DNA from: Planctomycetota bacterium
Lineage (GTDB): Bacteria; Planctomycetota; Brocadiia; JAJRTI01
Assembly (NCBI GenBank): GCA_024278415.1
Contig: JAJRTI010000838.1
Span: forward strand, 1 to 5,308
Length of the DNA: 5,308 bases
Direction: 5' to 3'
Numbering within the stretch: position 1 is the stretch's first letter; every line of letters begins with the position of its first letter. The translations under genes were made by a program, and so were the position numbers. The notes beneath the pieces are model-generated. The model did not search any database, was not told the DNA's origin, and was given only the letters and a program-made list of their open reading frames with translations. Positions 1 through 5,130 of this stretch are shown here, one piece after another.

Positions 1-203
1 GGTATCGATTTGCACAAGGCTTTCTTGATTGTGGCTGTAGAGGATGAAACGGGCCCCGTCGGCAAGCCCAAGCGCTTGTGGTGCAAGCACGAAGATGAGA
101 TCCGGCAGCATTTCGAGTCGCTGGCGCCCTTTCGCGCGGTGATCGAAGCGTCATGCAGTTACCGATGGCTGTACGATCTGTTGTCGCCTCTGGGCTTGGT
201 GTC
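1..203 (+). pseudogene. IS110-family transposase, N-terminal fragment
   Basis: The frame starting at base 1 reads GIDLHKAFLIVAVEDE and continues to PFRAVIEASCSYRWLYDLL and SPLGLV. This is the start of the DEDD (RuvC-like) domain of IS110 transposases. The Asp of GIDLHK and the Glu of VIEAS match the first two acidic catalytic positions. In intact relatives LGxVV is followed by a conserved HP and a TDK-DAR block. Here the match stops after LGLV and the frame runs on, without a stop until 1023, through sequence antisense to the neighbouring glycosyltransferase. The remaining RuvC residues and the C-terminal helix-hairpin-helix/Tnp20 domain are absent. The 5' end is cut by the window edge, so only about 67 residues are seen. 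It is a dead remnant convergent with the glycosyltransferase. The exact breakpoint near 200-205 is inferred from loss of family similarity. Confidence 0.8.
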
Positions 204-235
204 CCCTGATTGCCCAAAGGGACGAGATTGGGGAC
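201..235. repeat. GTCCCC / GGGGAC inverted pair at the IS breakpoint
   Basis: GTCCCC (201-206) and GGGGAC (230-235) form exact 6-base inverted arms around a 23-base spacer, with a further GGGAC inside (219-223). The unit fills the gap between the end of the IS110 similarity and the stop codon of the glycosyltransferase. It resembles the short GGGAC-type repeats scattered in some bacterial genomes, sometimes near REP-associated transposases; that comparison is from memory. It has no T-tract, so it is a poor terminator candidate. Confidence 0.3.
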
Positions 236-1419
236 TACGTCGTGGTGTCCACCTGCTTTCGTGTGAGCAGTTGCTGATAGAGCTGGTGGATGTCACGCAC
301 CATGCGCTCGACCGGGAAGAGGTCGAGGCACAGATCGCGGCCCTTCTGCGCCATCTGCTTGGCTCGGTCGGGATCGGACAGAAGCTCGACGACCGCGTCG
401 GCCAACTCGTCGATGGACTCAGGGGGCACGAGCCGGCCGGTCTCGCCGTCGATGACCACCTCCGGCGCGCCGTCGATGTCGTAGGACACAACCGGCCGCT
501 CGGACAGCAGCGCCTGGGGCAGCACGCGCGCCAGGCCTTCGCGCAGCGACGCGTGCACGAGCACGTCCATGGCTTGGATCATGTCGGGGACTCGCGACGG
601 GTCGACGAGGCCGGTGAAGACGAACCGGCCGGCAAGCCCCACGTCGCGCACCTGCGCCTCGATCCGCTCGCGCCACGAGCCGTCGCCTACGAACATGAAC
701 CACGCGTTGGGGATGCGCTCGACGACCTTCGGCGCGGCCGCGACCACATACTGGTGGCCCTTCATGTGGAAGATGCGCGAGACCTTGCCCACGACCGCCG
801 CGTCTGGGGGGATGCCGAATTCTTCGCGGACTCGCTCGCGCACGCCGGGCTTGGGTCCGAAGGTCTCGACCTCCATGCCGCTGTAGATCGTCGTGTATTG
901 CTCGGGAACGCCCGCGCCGGCGTCAAGGGCCTGCCGCGCCATCGCGTCCGCGACGCAGATGATCTTGTCGCTCCATGTCGCCGCCTTGCGCTCCGCTCTC
1001 ACGAGCAAGCCACGAGTGCGTGATTTGCGCTCATACGCCCGGAATGGCAGGCCGTGGATGGTGTGCACGATGATCGGCGTGCCGACGATGCGCGCGGCCG
1101 CGCGGCCGAGGATGCCGGCCTTGGAGCTGTGCGTGTGCACGACGTTGGGCCGGAAGCTCTGGAGCAGCCGAACGAGTTTGATGAGCGCTAGCGCGTCGAG
1201 GAGCGGGTTGATCTCACGGCGCAAGGAGGGCACCAAATCGACGGAGATGCCGTGCTCCTCTGCTCGGCGCAGCAACTCGCCTTCCGGCCCGATCGCTGGG
1301 CCGGTGATGAGCCGCACGTCGTACTCCGGCATGGCCTGGAGGCCCTCACACGTGAAGAGGGTGTTCTCCTGGGCTCCGCCGAGGATCATGCGGGTGATGA
1401 TGTGGGCGACGCGGATCAA
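235..1419 (-). CDS. GT4-family glycosyltransferase
   Basis: The 394-residue product has the full GT-B layout of family 4. The N-terminal domain opens with IRVAHIITRMILGGAQENT (residues 2-20), whose GGAQ loop is typical for nucleotide-sugar glycosyltransferases. PNVVHTHSSKAGILGR (91-106) and VHTIHGLP (118-125) follow. The C-terminal donor-binding domain has GKVSRIFHMKGH (211-222), FVGDG (243-247), HASLREGLARVLPQAL (289-304) and DGAPEVV (316-322). In the EX7E motif the first Glu is E294 but the second position is Gln (Q302), as I recall for the EGLARVLPQAL subfamily. It probably acts at the cytoplasmic membrane face in surface polysaccharide or glycolipid synthesis; donor and acceptor are not predictable. 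The start is a TTG at 1419. An in-frame TGA lies 27 bases upstream, and the next ATG (codon 11) would remove the first strand. The ribosome binding site is weak (GGA about 8 bases upstream) and lies in a repeat-derived leader. The gene ends convergent with the IS110 fragment. Confidence 0.93.
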   Translation of the reverse strand: MIRVAHIITRMILGGAQENTLFTCEGLQAMPEYDVRLITGPAIGPEGELLRRAEEHGISVDLVPSLRREINPLLDALALIKLVRLLQSFRPNVVHTHSSKAGILGRAAARIVGTPIIVHTIHGLPFRAYERKSRTRGLLVRAERKAATWSDKIICVADAMARQALDAGAGVPEQYTTIYSGMEVETFGPKPGVRERVREEFGIPPDAAVVGKVSRIFHMKGHQYVVAAAPKVVERIPNAWFMFVGDGSWRERIEAQVRDVGLAGRFVFTGLVDPSRVPDMIQAMDVLVHASLREGLARVLPQALLSERPVVSYDIDGAPEVVIDGETGRLVPPESIDELADAVVELLSDPDRAKQMAQKGRDLCLDLFPVERMVRDIHQLYQQLLTRKQVDTTT

Positions 1420-1422
1420 GGG

Positions 1423-1465
1423 CAGTATCCAGTAATCCAGTAATCAGTGGCCAGTGACCAGTGAG
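1423..1465. repeat. Degenerate CAGT tandem repeat between truA and the glycosyltransferase
   Basis: The intergenic gap is almost wholly built of six 6- to 8-base units sharing a CAGT or AGT core: CAGTATC, CAGTAATC, CAGTAATC, AGTGGC, CAGTGAC, CAGTGAG. On the coding (minus) strand it reads as an ACTGG-rich series. It begins 4 bases from the TTG start of the glycosyltransferase, so the repeat forms that gene's whole leader and ribosome-binding region. Similar ACTGGTCACTGG series occur between genes of various environmental bacteria, in my recollection. No terminator hairpin was seen in the gap. Confidence 0.65.
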
Positions 1466-1466
1466 G

Positions 1467-2207
1467 TCAGTACTTGACGTGCATGAGGCAGAGGCCTTGG
1501 GGCGGCGCGGTCGCGCCGGCGCGGTCGCGGTCCGCGGATTCGAGGATGGCCGCGAACTCGTCGGGCGTGAGTTTGCCCTGGCCGACCGGGATGAGCGTGC
1601 CGACGATGGCGCGCACCATGTTGTACACGAAGCCGTTGGCTTCGATCCAGAATTCGATTATTGGCTCAACGTGCACGATCTCGGCTCGCAGAATGGTGCG
1701 CACGCTCGATCGGCCGGAGCCGGCTTCGGACTGGAACGCGGCGAAGTCGTGCTCGCCCATGAGGTGCGCGGCCGCGGCTTGCATGCGAGACACGTCGAGC
1801 CGCGGGCGGACACGCGTCGCGTAGCGCTCGCGCAAGGGGGAGCGAATGGCCTGGTTGAGGATGGTGTAGCGATAGGTTTTGGACTTGGCATCGAAGCGCG
1901 CGTGGAAGTCGGGAGCAGCTTGCTCTGCTGCAAGTACGGCAATATCGCGCGGCAGGTTGGCGTTGAGCGCGAGGGGGAACTTCTCGATCGGGATGGCCGA
2001 CTCCGTGCGGAAGTTGGCCACTTGGCCAAGCGCGTGCACGCCGGTGTCCGTGCGGCCCGACGCATTGACGTGCGTCCGCGCCTGGGTGACAGCCTCGATG
2101 GCTTCCTCGACGCGCTGCTGCACGGTCGCGCGGTTGGGCTGGCGCTGCCAACCGAAGTAGTCCGTGCCATCGTACTCGATGGTGATCTTGATGTTGCGCT
2201 CCGGCAC
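1467..2207 (-). CDS. truA: tRNA pseudouridine synthase A (TruA)
   Basis: TruA converts uridines 38-40 of the tRNA anticodon stem-loop to pseudouridine. The 246-residue protein is of normal family length and complete. It begins with KITIEYDGTDYFGWQRQ (7-23), the family's N-terminal signature. The catalytic motif GRTDTGVHA (51-59) carries the nucleophilic Asp at D54. Then come NANLPRDIAV (82-91), FHARFDAKSKTYRYTI (101-116) with the conserved active-site Tyr region, HDFAAFQ (153-159), and NGFVYNMVRAIVGTL (191-205), the C-terminal signature helix. The start is a GTG at 2207, placed 4 bases after the stop of the RNase HII-like gene. A GAGG ribosome binding site with 7-base spacing confirms it. Transcription probably comes from the promoter ahead of the upstream gene. 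All key residues are present and I have no serious alternative for this gene. Confidence 0.97.
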   Translation of the reverse strand: MPERNIKITIEYDGTDYFGWQRQPNRATVQQRVEEAIEAVTQARTHVNASGRTDTGVHALGQVANFRTESAIPIEKFPLALNANLPRDIAVLAAEQAAPDFHARFDAKSKTYRYTILNQAIRSPLRERYATRVRPRLDVSRMQAAAAHLMGEHDFAAFQSEAGSGRSSVRTILRAEIVHVEPIIEFWIEANGFVYNMVRAIVGTLIPVGQGKLTPDEFAAILESADRDRAGATAPPQGLCLMHVKY

Positions 2208-2218
2208 GGGGCTACCTC
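2208..2218 (-). promoter_or_regulatory. truA ribosome binding site inside the end of the upstream gene
   Basis: On the minus strand GAGG (2218-2215) is followed by 7 bases (TAGCCCC) and the GTG start of truA. The TAG is the stop codon of the RNase HII-like gene, so ribosomes ending there sit on the truA start region. This fits translational coupling and decides the GTG start. Confidence 0.7.
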
Positions 2219-3162
2219 ATGCGCACAAATGAGGCCAAGTCGATTCCGAGACGCGCCCGCGCGTCGTCGATGTCTTGGAGGAAGCGCTGGGCGTCTTGGG
2301 GGTATCCCGCGGTGGGCTTGAGTCTAGGCACGTGCATGGCCCAGAAACGGTTGAAGCGCTCCATGTATACCTCGCGCACATACTTGCTGAACATGGAGGC
2401 AAGCGCGACAGGCATCTGCTTGTCTTCACACCCGCGGGCAAAGGTTACCCAAACTTCCCGGCCCTCGCCAGCAATGCGGTAGCGGGACTGCTCGCGGTTT
2501 TGTTCGAGGATGCGGATCTTCTGCTGCGGAAACGCGCGCAAGAGGAGATACCCGTAGTTGTGCCGGCCGCCTTGTTTGTCGACGAACACGTGCACGTCCT
2601 CGTGAGGATGCTCCTGAAGAAGGGCGGCGATGAGCGCGGTGCACTGCGCGAAGGAGACGGCGGCCTTGGTGCCGGTGCGCCGCACTTGGCGGTTGAACGC
2701 GGGTGCGAAGACGATCCTCGATTGCACCATGACCGGGTCAATGCCGGCCGCGGCCAAGGCATCAGCAAGCCCGCGCATGCCGTCGTCGATGTCCGCGTTT
2801 CTCGCGGCAAGCGGCTGGGCGGCAGGGGGGGCGTACCATGCGCACTCGCGTTCGTCTTCGAGGGCGCGCGGTGCGCACGCGGCAAGCAGCTCCGTGGCGC
2901 AGCCGCAGGGCCCAACGGCCGCGCCAGCGAAGCTCAGCACTGAACGCTCGAGTCGGTCGAGCCCCTTGCGAGACGAGTAGACCTTCTTGCTGTCTGCGAC
3001 GATGAGGCGCGGGTCGGCCTTCTTGGGCTTGGGTGCGATGGCCTCATGCAGTTCCTCCCAGAGATTCGCATCTGCATCGGCACGAAAAGCTGTTGCACTT
3101 ACCAGCAACGGCCCAAGTGTGGGGCCGTATCCTGCCTCGTCGATGCCGGCAATGATGGGCAT
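2212..3162 (-). CDS. rnhB: RNase HII-like ribonuclease, divergent
   Basis: RNase HII cuts RNA in RNA-DNA hybrids and at single ribonucleotides embedded in DNA. From the ATG at 3162 the product has 316 residues, against roughly 200-220 for usual RNase HII. MPIIAGIDEAGYGPTLGPL opens the protein and carries the first two acidic residues (D8, E9). ADSKKVYSSRKGL (56-68) matches the DSKKL motif, HVFVDKQGG (191-199) gives the third acid (D195), and ASMFSKYVRE (255-264) matches the A-S-I-x-A-K-x-x-R-D helix. GYP (286-288) and the final ASFVR match the C-terminal signature. Two departures are visible. The GRG motif that reads the RNA-DNA junction is GYG, and the fourth catalytic Asp is Glu (E264). About 50-60 extra residues lie between the DSKK motif and D195. 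An alternative TTG at 3195 adds 11 residues; I prefer the ATG because it sits right before the first strand, though neither has a good ribosome binding site. It is the first gene after the promoter at 3254-3226. Confidence 0.88.
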   Translation of the reverse strand: MPIIAGIDEAGYGPTLGPLLVSATAFRADADANLWEELHEAIAPKPKKADPRLIVADSKKVYSSRKGLDRLERSVLSFAGAAVGPCGCATELLAACAPRALEDERECAWYAPPAAQPLAARNADIDDGMRGLADALAAAGIDPVMVQSRIVFAPAFNRQVRRTGTKAAVSFAQCTALIAALLQEHPHEDVHVFVDKQGGRHNYGYLLLRAFPQQKIRILEQNREQSRYRIAGEGREVWVTFARGCEDKQMPVALASMFSKYVREVYMERFNRFWAMHVPRLKPTAGYPQDAQRFLQDIDDARARLGIDLASFVRMR

Positions 3163-3225
3163 GGATGGAGCGTTCGAAGTGGGTAGGGCGGGCAAGCCTC
3201 GACCACGAGGACGAGCAATGGGGGC

Positions 3226-3254
3226 ATTATAGTGGCAGGCAACTGTGCGTGCAA
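3226..3254 (-). promoter_or_regulatory. Sigma70-like promoter for the rnhB-truA unit
   Basis: On the minus strand TTGCAC (3254-3249) and a perfect TATAAT (3231-3226) are separated by exactly 17 bases. The -35 box keeps TTG but is otherwise imperfect. Transcription would start near 3219, giving a leader of about 57 bases to the ATG at 3162, or about 24 to the alternative TTG at 3195. No operator or riboswitch was recognised in the leader. Confidence 0.65.
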
Positions 3255-3426
3255 AGCGTCGCCGGTCGCCATGTGCGGGCAGTACCTGAGGGGTGAAAAT
3301 AATCTGGATTTTCTGTGATTTTGCTATACATTCATGGACTACAATGGTAGACTCTTAGCAGAAGTTGAGCGGTTGGATGGTGGTCGAGCGAGCGCTATTC
3401 CAGCGGCGGCTTCTGACATCTGATAG
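3255..3426. other. Intergenic, AT-richer stretch without a supportable gene
   Basis: This part lies upstream of the rnhB promoter and is richer in A and T than its surroundings, especially 3294-3360. On the plus strand TGCTATACA (3322-3330) resembles an extended -10 element pointing at the hairpins at 3427-3566, but no convincing -35 accompanies it. The only open frame is a 29-codon one from the ATG at 3334, with no ribosome binding site. Confidence 0.4.
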
Positions 3427-3498
3427 AAAACGCCGGGGCCGGGGTGCGGATATGACATGTTAGGCTGGCGGCTTATCCGCCCACCCGGCTCCGGTTTT
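3427..3498. terminator. Long A/T-flanked hairpin, possible bidirectional terminator or structured RNA
   Basis: The arms 3427-3452 and 3474-3498 pair along most of their length. AAAAC (3427-3431) pairs with GTTTT (3494-3498), CGG (3434-3436) with CCG (3491-3493), GCCGGG (3438-3443) with CCCGGC (3484-3489), and GCGGATA (3446-3452) with TATCCGC (3474-3480). Small bulges separate the blocks. The apical loop is 21 bases. TTTTAATTTT follows on the plus strand and a shorter GTTTTC on the minus strand, so it could end transcription in both directions. On the minus strand this would separate the membrane-protein gene from the rnhB promoter. The large loop and compensated blocks also allow a non-coding RNA or a mobile palindrome. 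Confidence 0.45.
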
Positions 3499-3509
3499 AA
3501 TTTTCCCGG

Positions 3510-3566
3510 CGAACGGGCGCAACTTGGGTATGGCTGGCGACGTGCCCGTTCGTTGGGATCTTTTTA
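3510..3566 (+). terminator. Second hairpin followed by a T-run
   Basis: CGAACGGGC (3510-3518) and GCCCGTTCG (3544-3552) are perfect 9-base inverted arms around a 25-base loop. TCTTTTT at 3559-3565 follows 6 bases after the stem. The gap and the large loop make it a weak classical terminator. It lies 11 bases after the first hairpin, so the two may be one structured unit. Confidence 0.35.
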
Positions 3567-3606
3567 TGTACGGAGCGGAGCGTGGGCGGACAGCGGAGCG
3601 GGGCTC

Positions 3607-3678
3607 GTGCGCGGTGCCACCTTGGTTTTTCGCCGGCGACGGGGAGTGCGGTGCCCCCTCTCACTGCGCGGTGCCGGC
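3607..3678. repeat. Three copies of a GTGCGCGGTGCC-like motif
   Basis: GTGCGCGGTGCCACC (3607-3621), GTGCGGTGCCCCC (3646-3658) and CTGCGCGGTGCCGGC (3664-3678) share the core GCGGTGCC. They are irregularly spaced (39 and 18 bases between starts), so this is a cluster of related short motifs and not a clean tandem array. Nothing coding is supported here. On the minus strand the motif reads GGCACCGC. Confidence 0.45.
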
Positions 3679-3755
3679 TTCGAGTGGCGCTGAGACGGTC
3701 GCGCGCAGGGCTCGATCGAAGTGGAAGAGCGCCAGGGGGCTCCCGTTCAAGGAGG

Positions 3756-3934
3756 GATACCACAGGCTTGTCCTGTGGCCATTCATGCCGGCCATCTACA
3801 GGGGCGATACGCTGCCTGTGAAGATGCCACGGGCTTGTCCGCCGCACGGCGGATGGAGTTTCACGCTTCCGCAGCGAGCAACACAAAGCGGGCTTCGCCC
3901 GCAACCCGGGAGCGGATCCCGGAGCCTCGGGATC
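3756..3934. repeat. Cluster of short palindromes with an 18-base direct repeat
   Basis: Five small hairpins lie within 180 bases: CCACAGG/CCTGTGG (3760-3778), TCCGCCG/CGGCGGA (3838-3853), GCGGGC/GCCCGC (3888-3902), CCGGGA/TCCCGG (3906-3922) and the overlapping GATCCCG/CGGGATC (3915-3934). An 18-base segment at 3756-3773 recurs at 3823-3840 with 16 identical bases; its core is CTTGTCC. The last two hairpins exclude each other, so alternative folds are possible. The cluster lies downstream of the membrane-protein gene on the minus strand. It looks like a REP-type or mobile repeat block. No T-tract follows any stem. The bases 3679-3755 hold nothing I recognise. Confidence 0.6.
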
Positions 3935-3984
3935 GCCTTCCGTCTTCACCGTACGGCTGCGCGAGCATCGGAATGCGAAGGCAC

Positions 3985-5121
3985 TCACGATCCATCCGCT
4001 GCTTGGGCAGCGGGATGATGCTGGCGAGTTCGGCATGCAAGGGCCGTGCAAAGCTGAGAAGCAGAAGCACGGGAAGTGGCCGGGTCGCTACCACTGCTTC
4101 TTCTCGCCGCTCGGTGGGGCATTTCCAGGGGGGGGGCCGACGCCGTGGGCTGTGGCCTGAACGCGGGGTCGCCGAGAGCGAAGGGCTGGTCCACCCACGC
4201 GGAGCGCTCTGATTCAGGCTTGGAGAGTTCGTAGGCCTTGCTGCACGAAATGGCCACGAGCAAGCCAACGAAGAACATGACCGCCCCGGCCACGGTCACG
4301 GACGGCGAAGATCGGCGAACATTGGCGCGAAGCTTGAGCGTGGCTTGCTTCACAAAAACGCCCGGGCCAATCAGCTTGGGTTTGAAGGAGAACTCGCCGT
4401 CAAAAGGGACGTCGAAGACCTGCACGCCCATGGCATAGTCGGAAGCCTCCCGGGTGCCTAAGATCTCCCGGCCGATGGTCTCCTCAGTCCTCCAGCGCTC
4501 ATTGCCAAACGCATCTACCATGGCCACGGTGCACGTGAGCGCGGCGCCCTGGTTGACCACTTGCTCAGGGGCGTAAATCGCTGCGCGGACGTCGAGATAG
4601 AGGCGACACGGGCTGAGCGATTCAGTGAGGGCCGTTGGGCCGATCGTACGGGCAGACATGATGGGCTCCACAACCTCAACGAATCGGCCGCGAGCAGGGG
4701 GAAACCCACGGCGGGGCGCGGGGCGCGCCGTGCTTGGAGGGGCGGCGCGCCCAGGCTCGGGAAGGCGCGGGTTGCTCTCGGGCGCTTGGCTGTCTGCCTG
4801 GCGCCTAGCGAGGCGGGCCTTGTAGAATGTCTTGGCGAGCACCTCGCGGCCGGAGAATTTTTCGACCCAGATGATCTCATACGCGAGGAGGGTGAGGCCA
4901 AGGACCGTCACGGCGCCCGCTACGTACGATGCCGTCCTCAGCGCGTAGTTCGGAGGATGGGACTCAGTCTGAACGGGCGATTGCTGGGTGTTGGAACCGA
5001 CATCAAATGGTGGCACGACGTTCTCCGGCTGTGCAATAGTGAGGGTGTAGGTCTGATTGTACGTATCCCAACGCGTCGCATTCTGGAGTTTCAGTTTCGA
5101 AGTGGATTCAGGCAGGTTCAC
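3985..5121 (-). CDS. Unrecognised membrane protein with two TM segments, probably N-terminally incomplete
   Basis: I do not recognise the family. Counted from a GTG at 5121, it has 378 residues. Residues 1-58 look like the end of an extracytoplasmic beta-rich domain (KLKLQNATRWDTYNQTYTLT). TM1 is at about 64-83 (VAGAVTVLGLTLLAYEII) and is followed by basic residues. A Pro/Ala/Arg-rich linker spans about 109-144. A second beta-sandwich-like domain spans about 165-268 (RLYLDVRAAIYAPEQVV, GEFSFKPKLIGPGVFVKQ). TM2 is at about 275-292 (VAGAVMFFVGLLVAISC), then a low-complexity tail. Both TM segments begin VAGAV after a beta-rich part, suggesting a duplicated module. The frame stays open upstream to a GTG at 5274, but that part is repeat-derived (see 5131-5308), so it is not believed. 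No signal peptide is visible at any available start. The GTG has only GGGA 8 bases upstream. A C9 tract near the 3' end makes the last 47 codons uncertain. Confidence 0.6.
   Translation of the reverse strand: MNLPESTSKLKLQNATRWDTYNQTYTLTIAQPENVVPPFDVGSNTQQSPVQTESHPPNYALRTASYVAGAVTVLGLTLLAYEIIWVEKFSGREVLAKTFYKARLARRQADSQAPESNPRLPEPGRAAPPSTARPAPRRGFPPARGRFVEVVEPIMSARTIGPTALTESLSPCRLYLDVRAAIYAPEQVVNQGAALTCTVAMVDAFGNERWRTEETIGREILGTREASDYAMGVQVFDVPFDGEFSFKPKLIGPGVFVKQATLKLRANVRRSSPSVTVAGAVMFFVGLLVAISCSKAYELSKPESERSAWVDQPFALGDPAFRPQPTASAPPLEMPHRAARRSSGSDPATSRASASQLCTALACRTRQHHPAAQAADGS
4128..4136. repeat. Nine-base G/C homopolymer inside the membrane-protein gene
   Basis: Nine consecutive G on the plus strand (C9 in the coding sense) lie 47 codons before the stop at 3985. 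In frame they encode part of SAPPLE. Tracts of this length slip during replication and sequencing. A one-base change would swap the C-terminal tail for another frame, which stays open to 3861. Confidence 0.85.
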
Positions 5122-5130
5122 AACAAACGT

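Noticed and set aside
10..1023. 337-codon plus-strand frame
   Set aside because: Only the first 67 or so codons resemble IS110 transposase; the rest is the antisense of the well-supported glycosyltransferase gene and is His/Arg/Asp-rich in the way of a shadow frame.
1461..2943. Long plus-strand frames opposite truA and the RNase HII-like gene (1461-2321, 2275-2943)
   Set aside because: Both lie antisense to genes with intact signature motifs and show no domain of their own; they result from high GC at third codon positions.
3321..3345. TTGCTA ... TACAAT as a plus-strand promoter
   Set aside because: The spacing is 13 bases, too short for a sigma70 promoter; only the extended -10 reading at 3322-3330 remains possible.
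3334..3423. 29-codon plus-strand frame beginning MDYNGRLLAEVERL
   Set aside because: It has no ribosome binding site, its ATG lies almost at the start site implied by the only upstream -10-like sequence, and its composition gives no support.
3756..3934. CRISPR array
   Set aside because: Only two imperfect copies of one 18-base segment occur, the other hairpins differ in sequence, and there is no regular spacer length or adjacent cas gene.
3497..4051. 184-codon minus-strand frame and the plus-strand frames at 3524-4018 and 3721-4212
   Set aside because: They cross the palindrome cluster, are rich in Arg, Pro and Ser, and have no recognisable motif or ribosome binding site; they are translated repeats.
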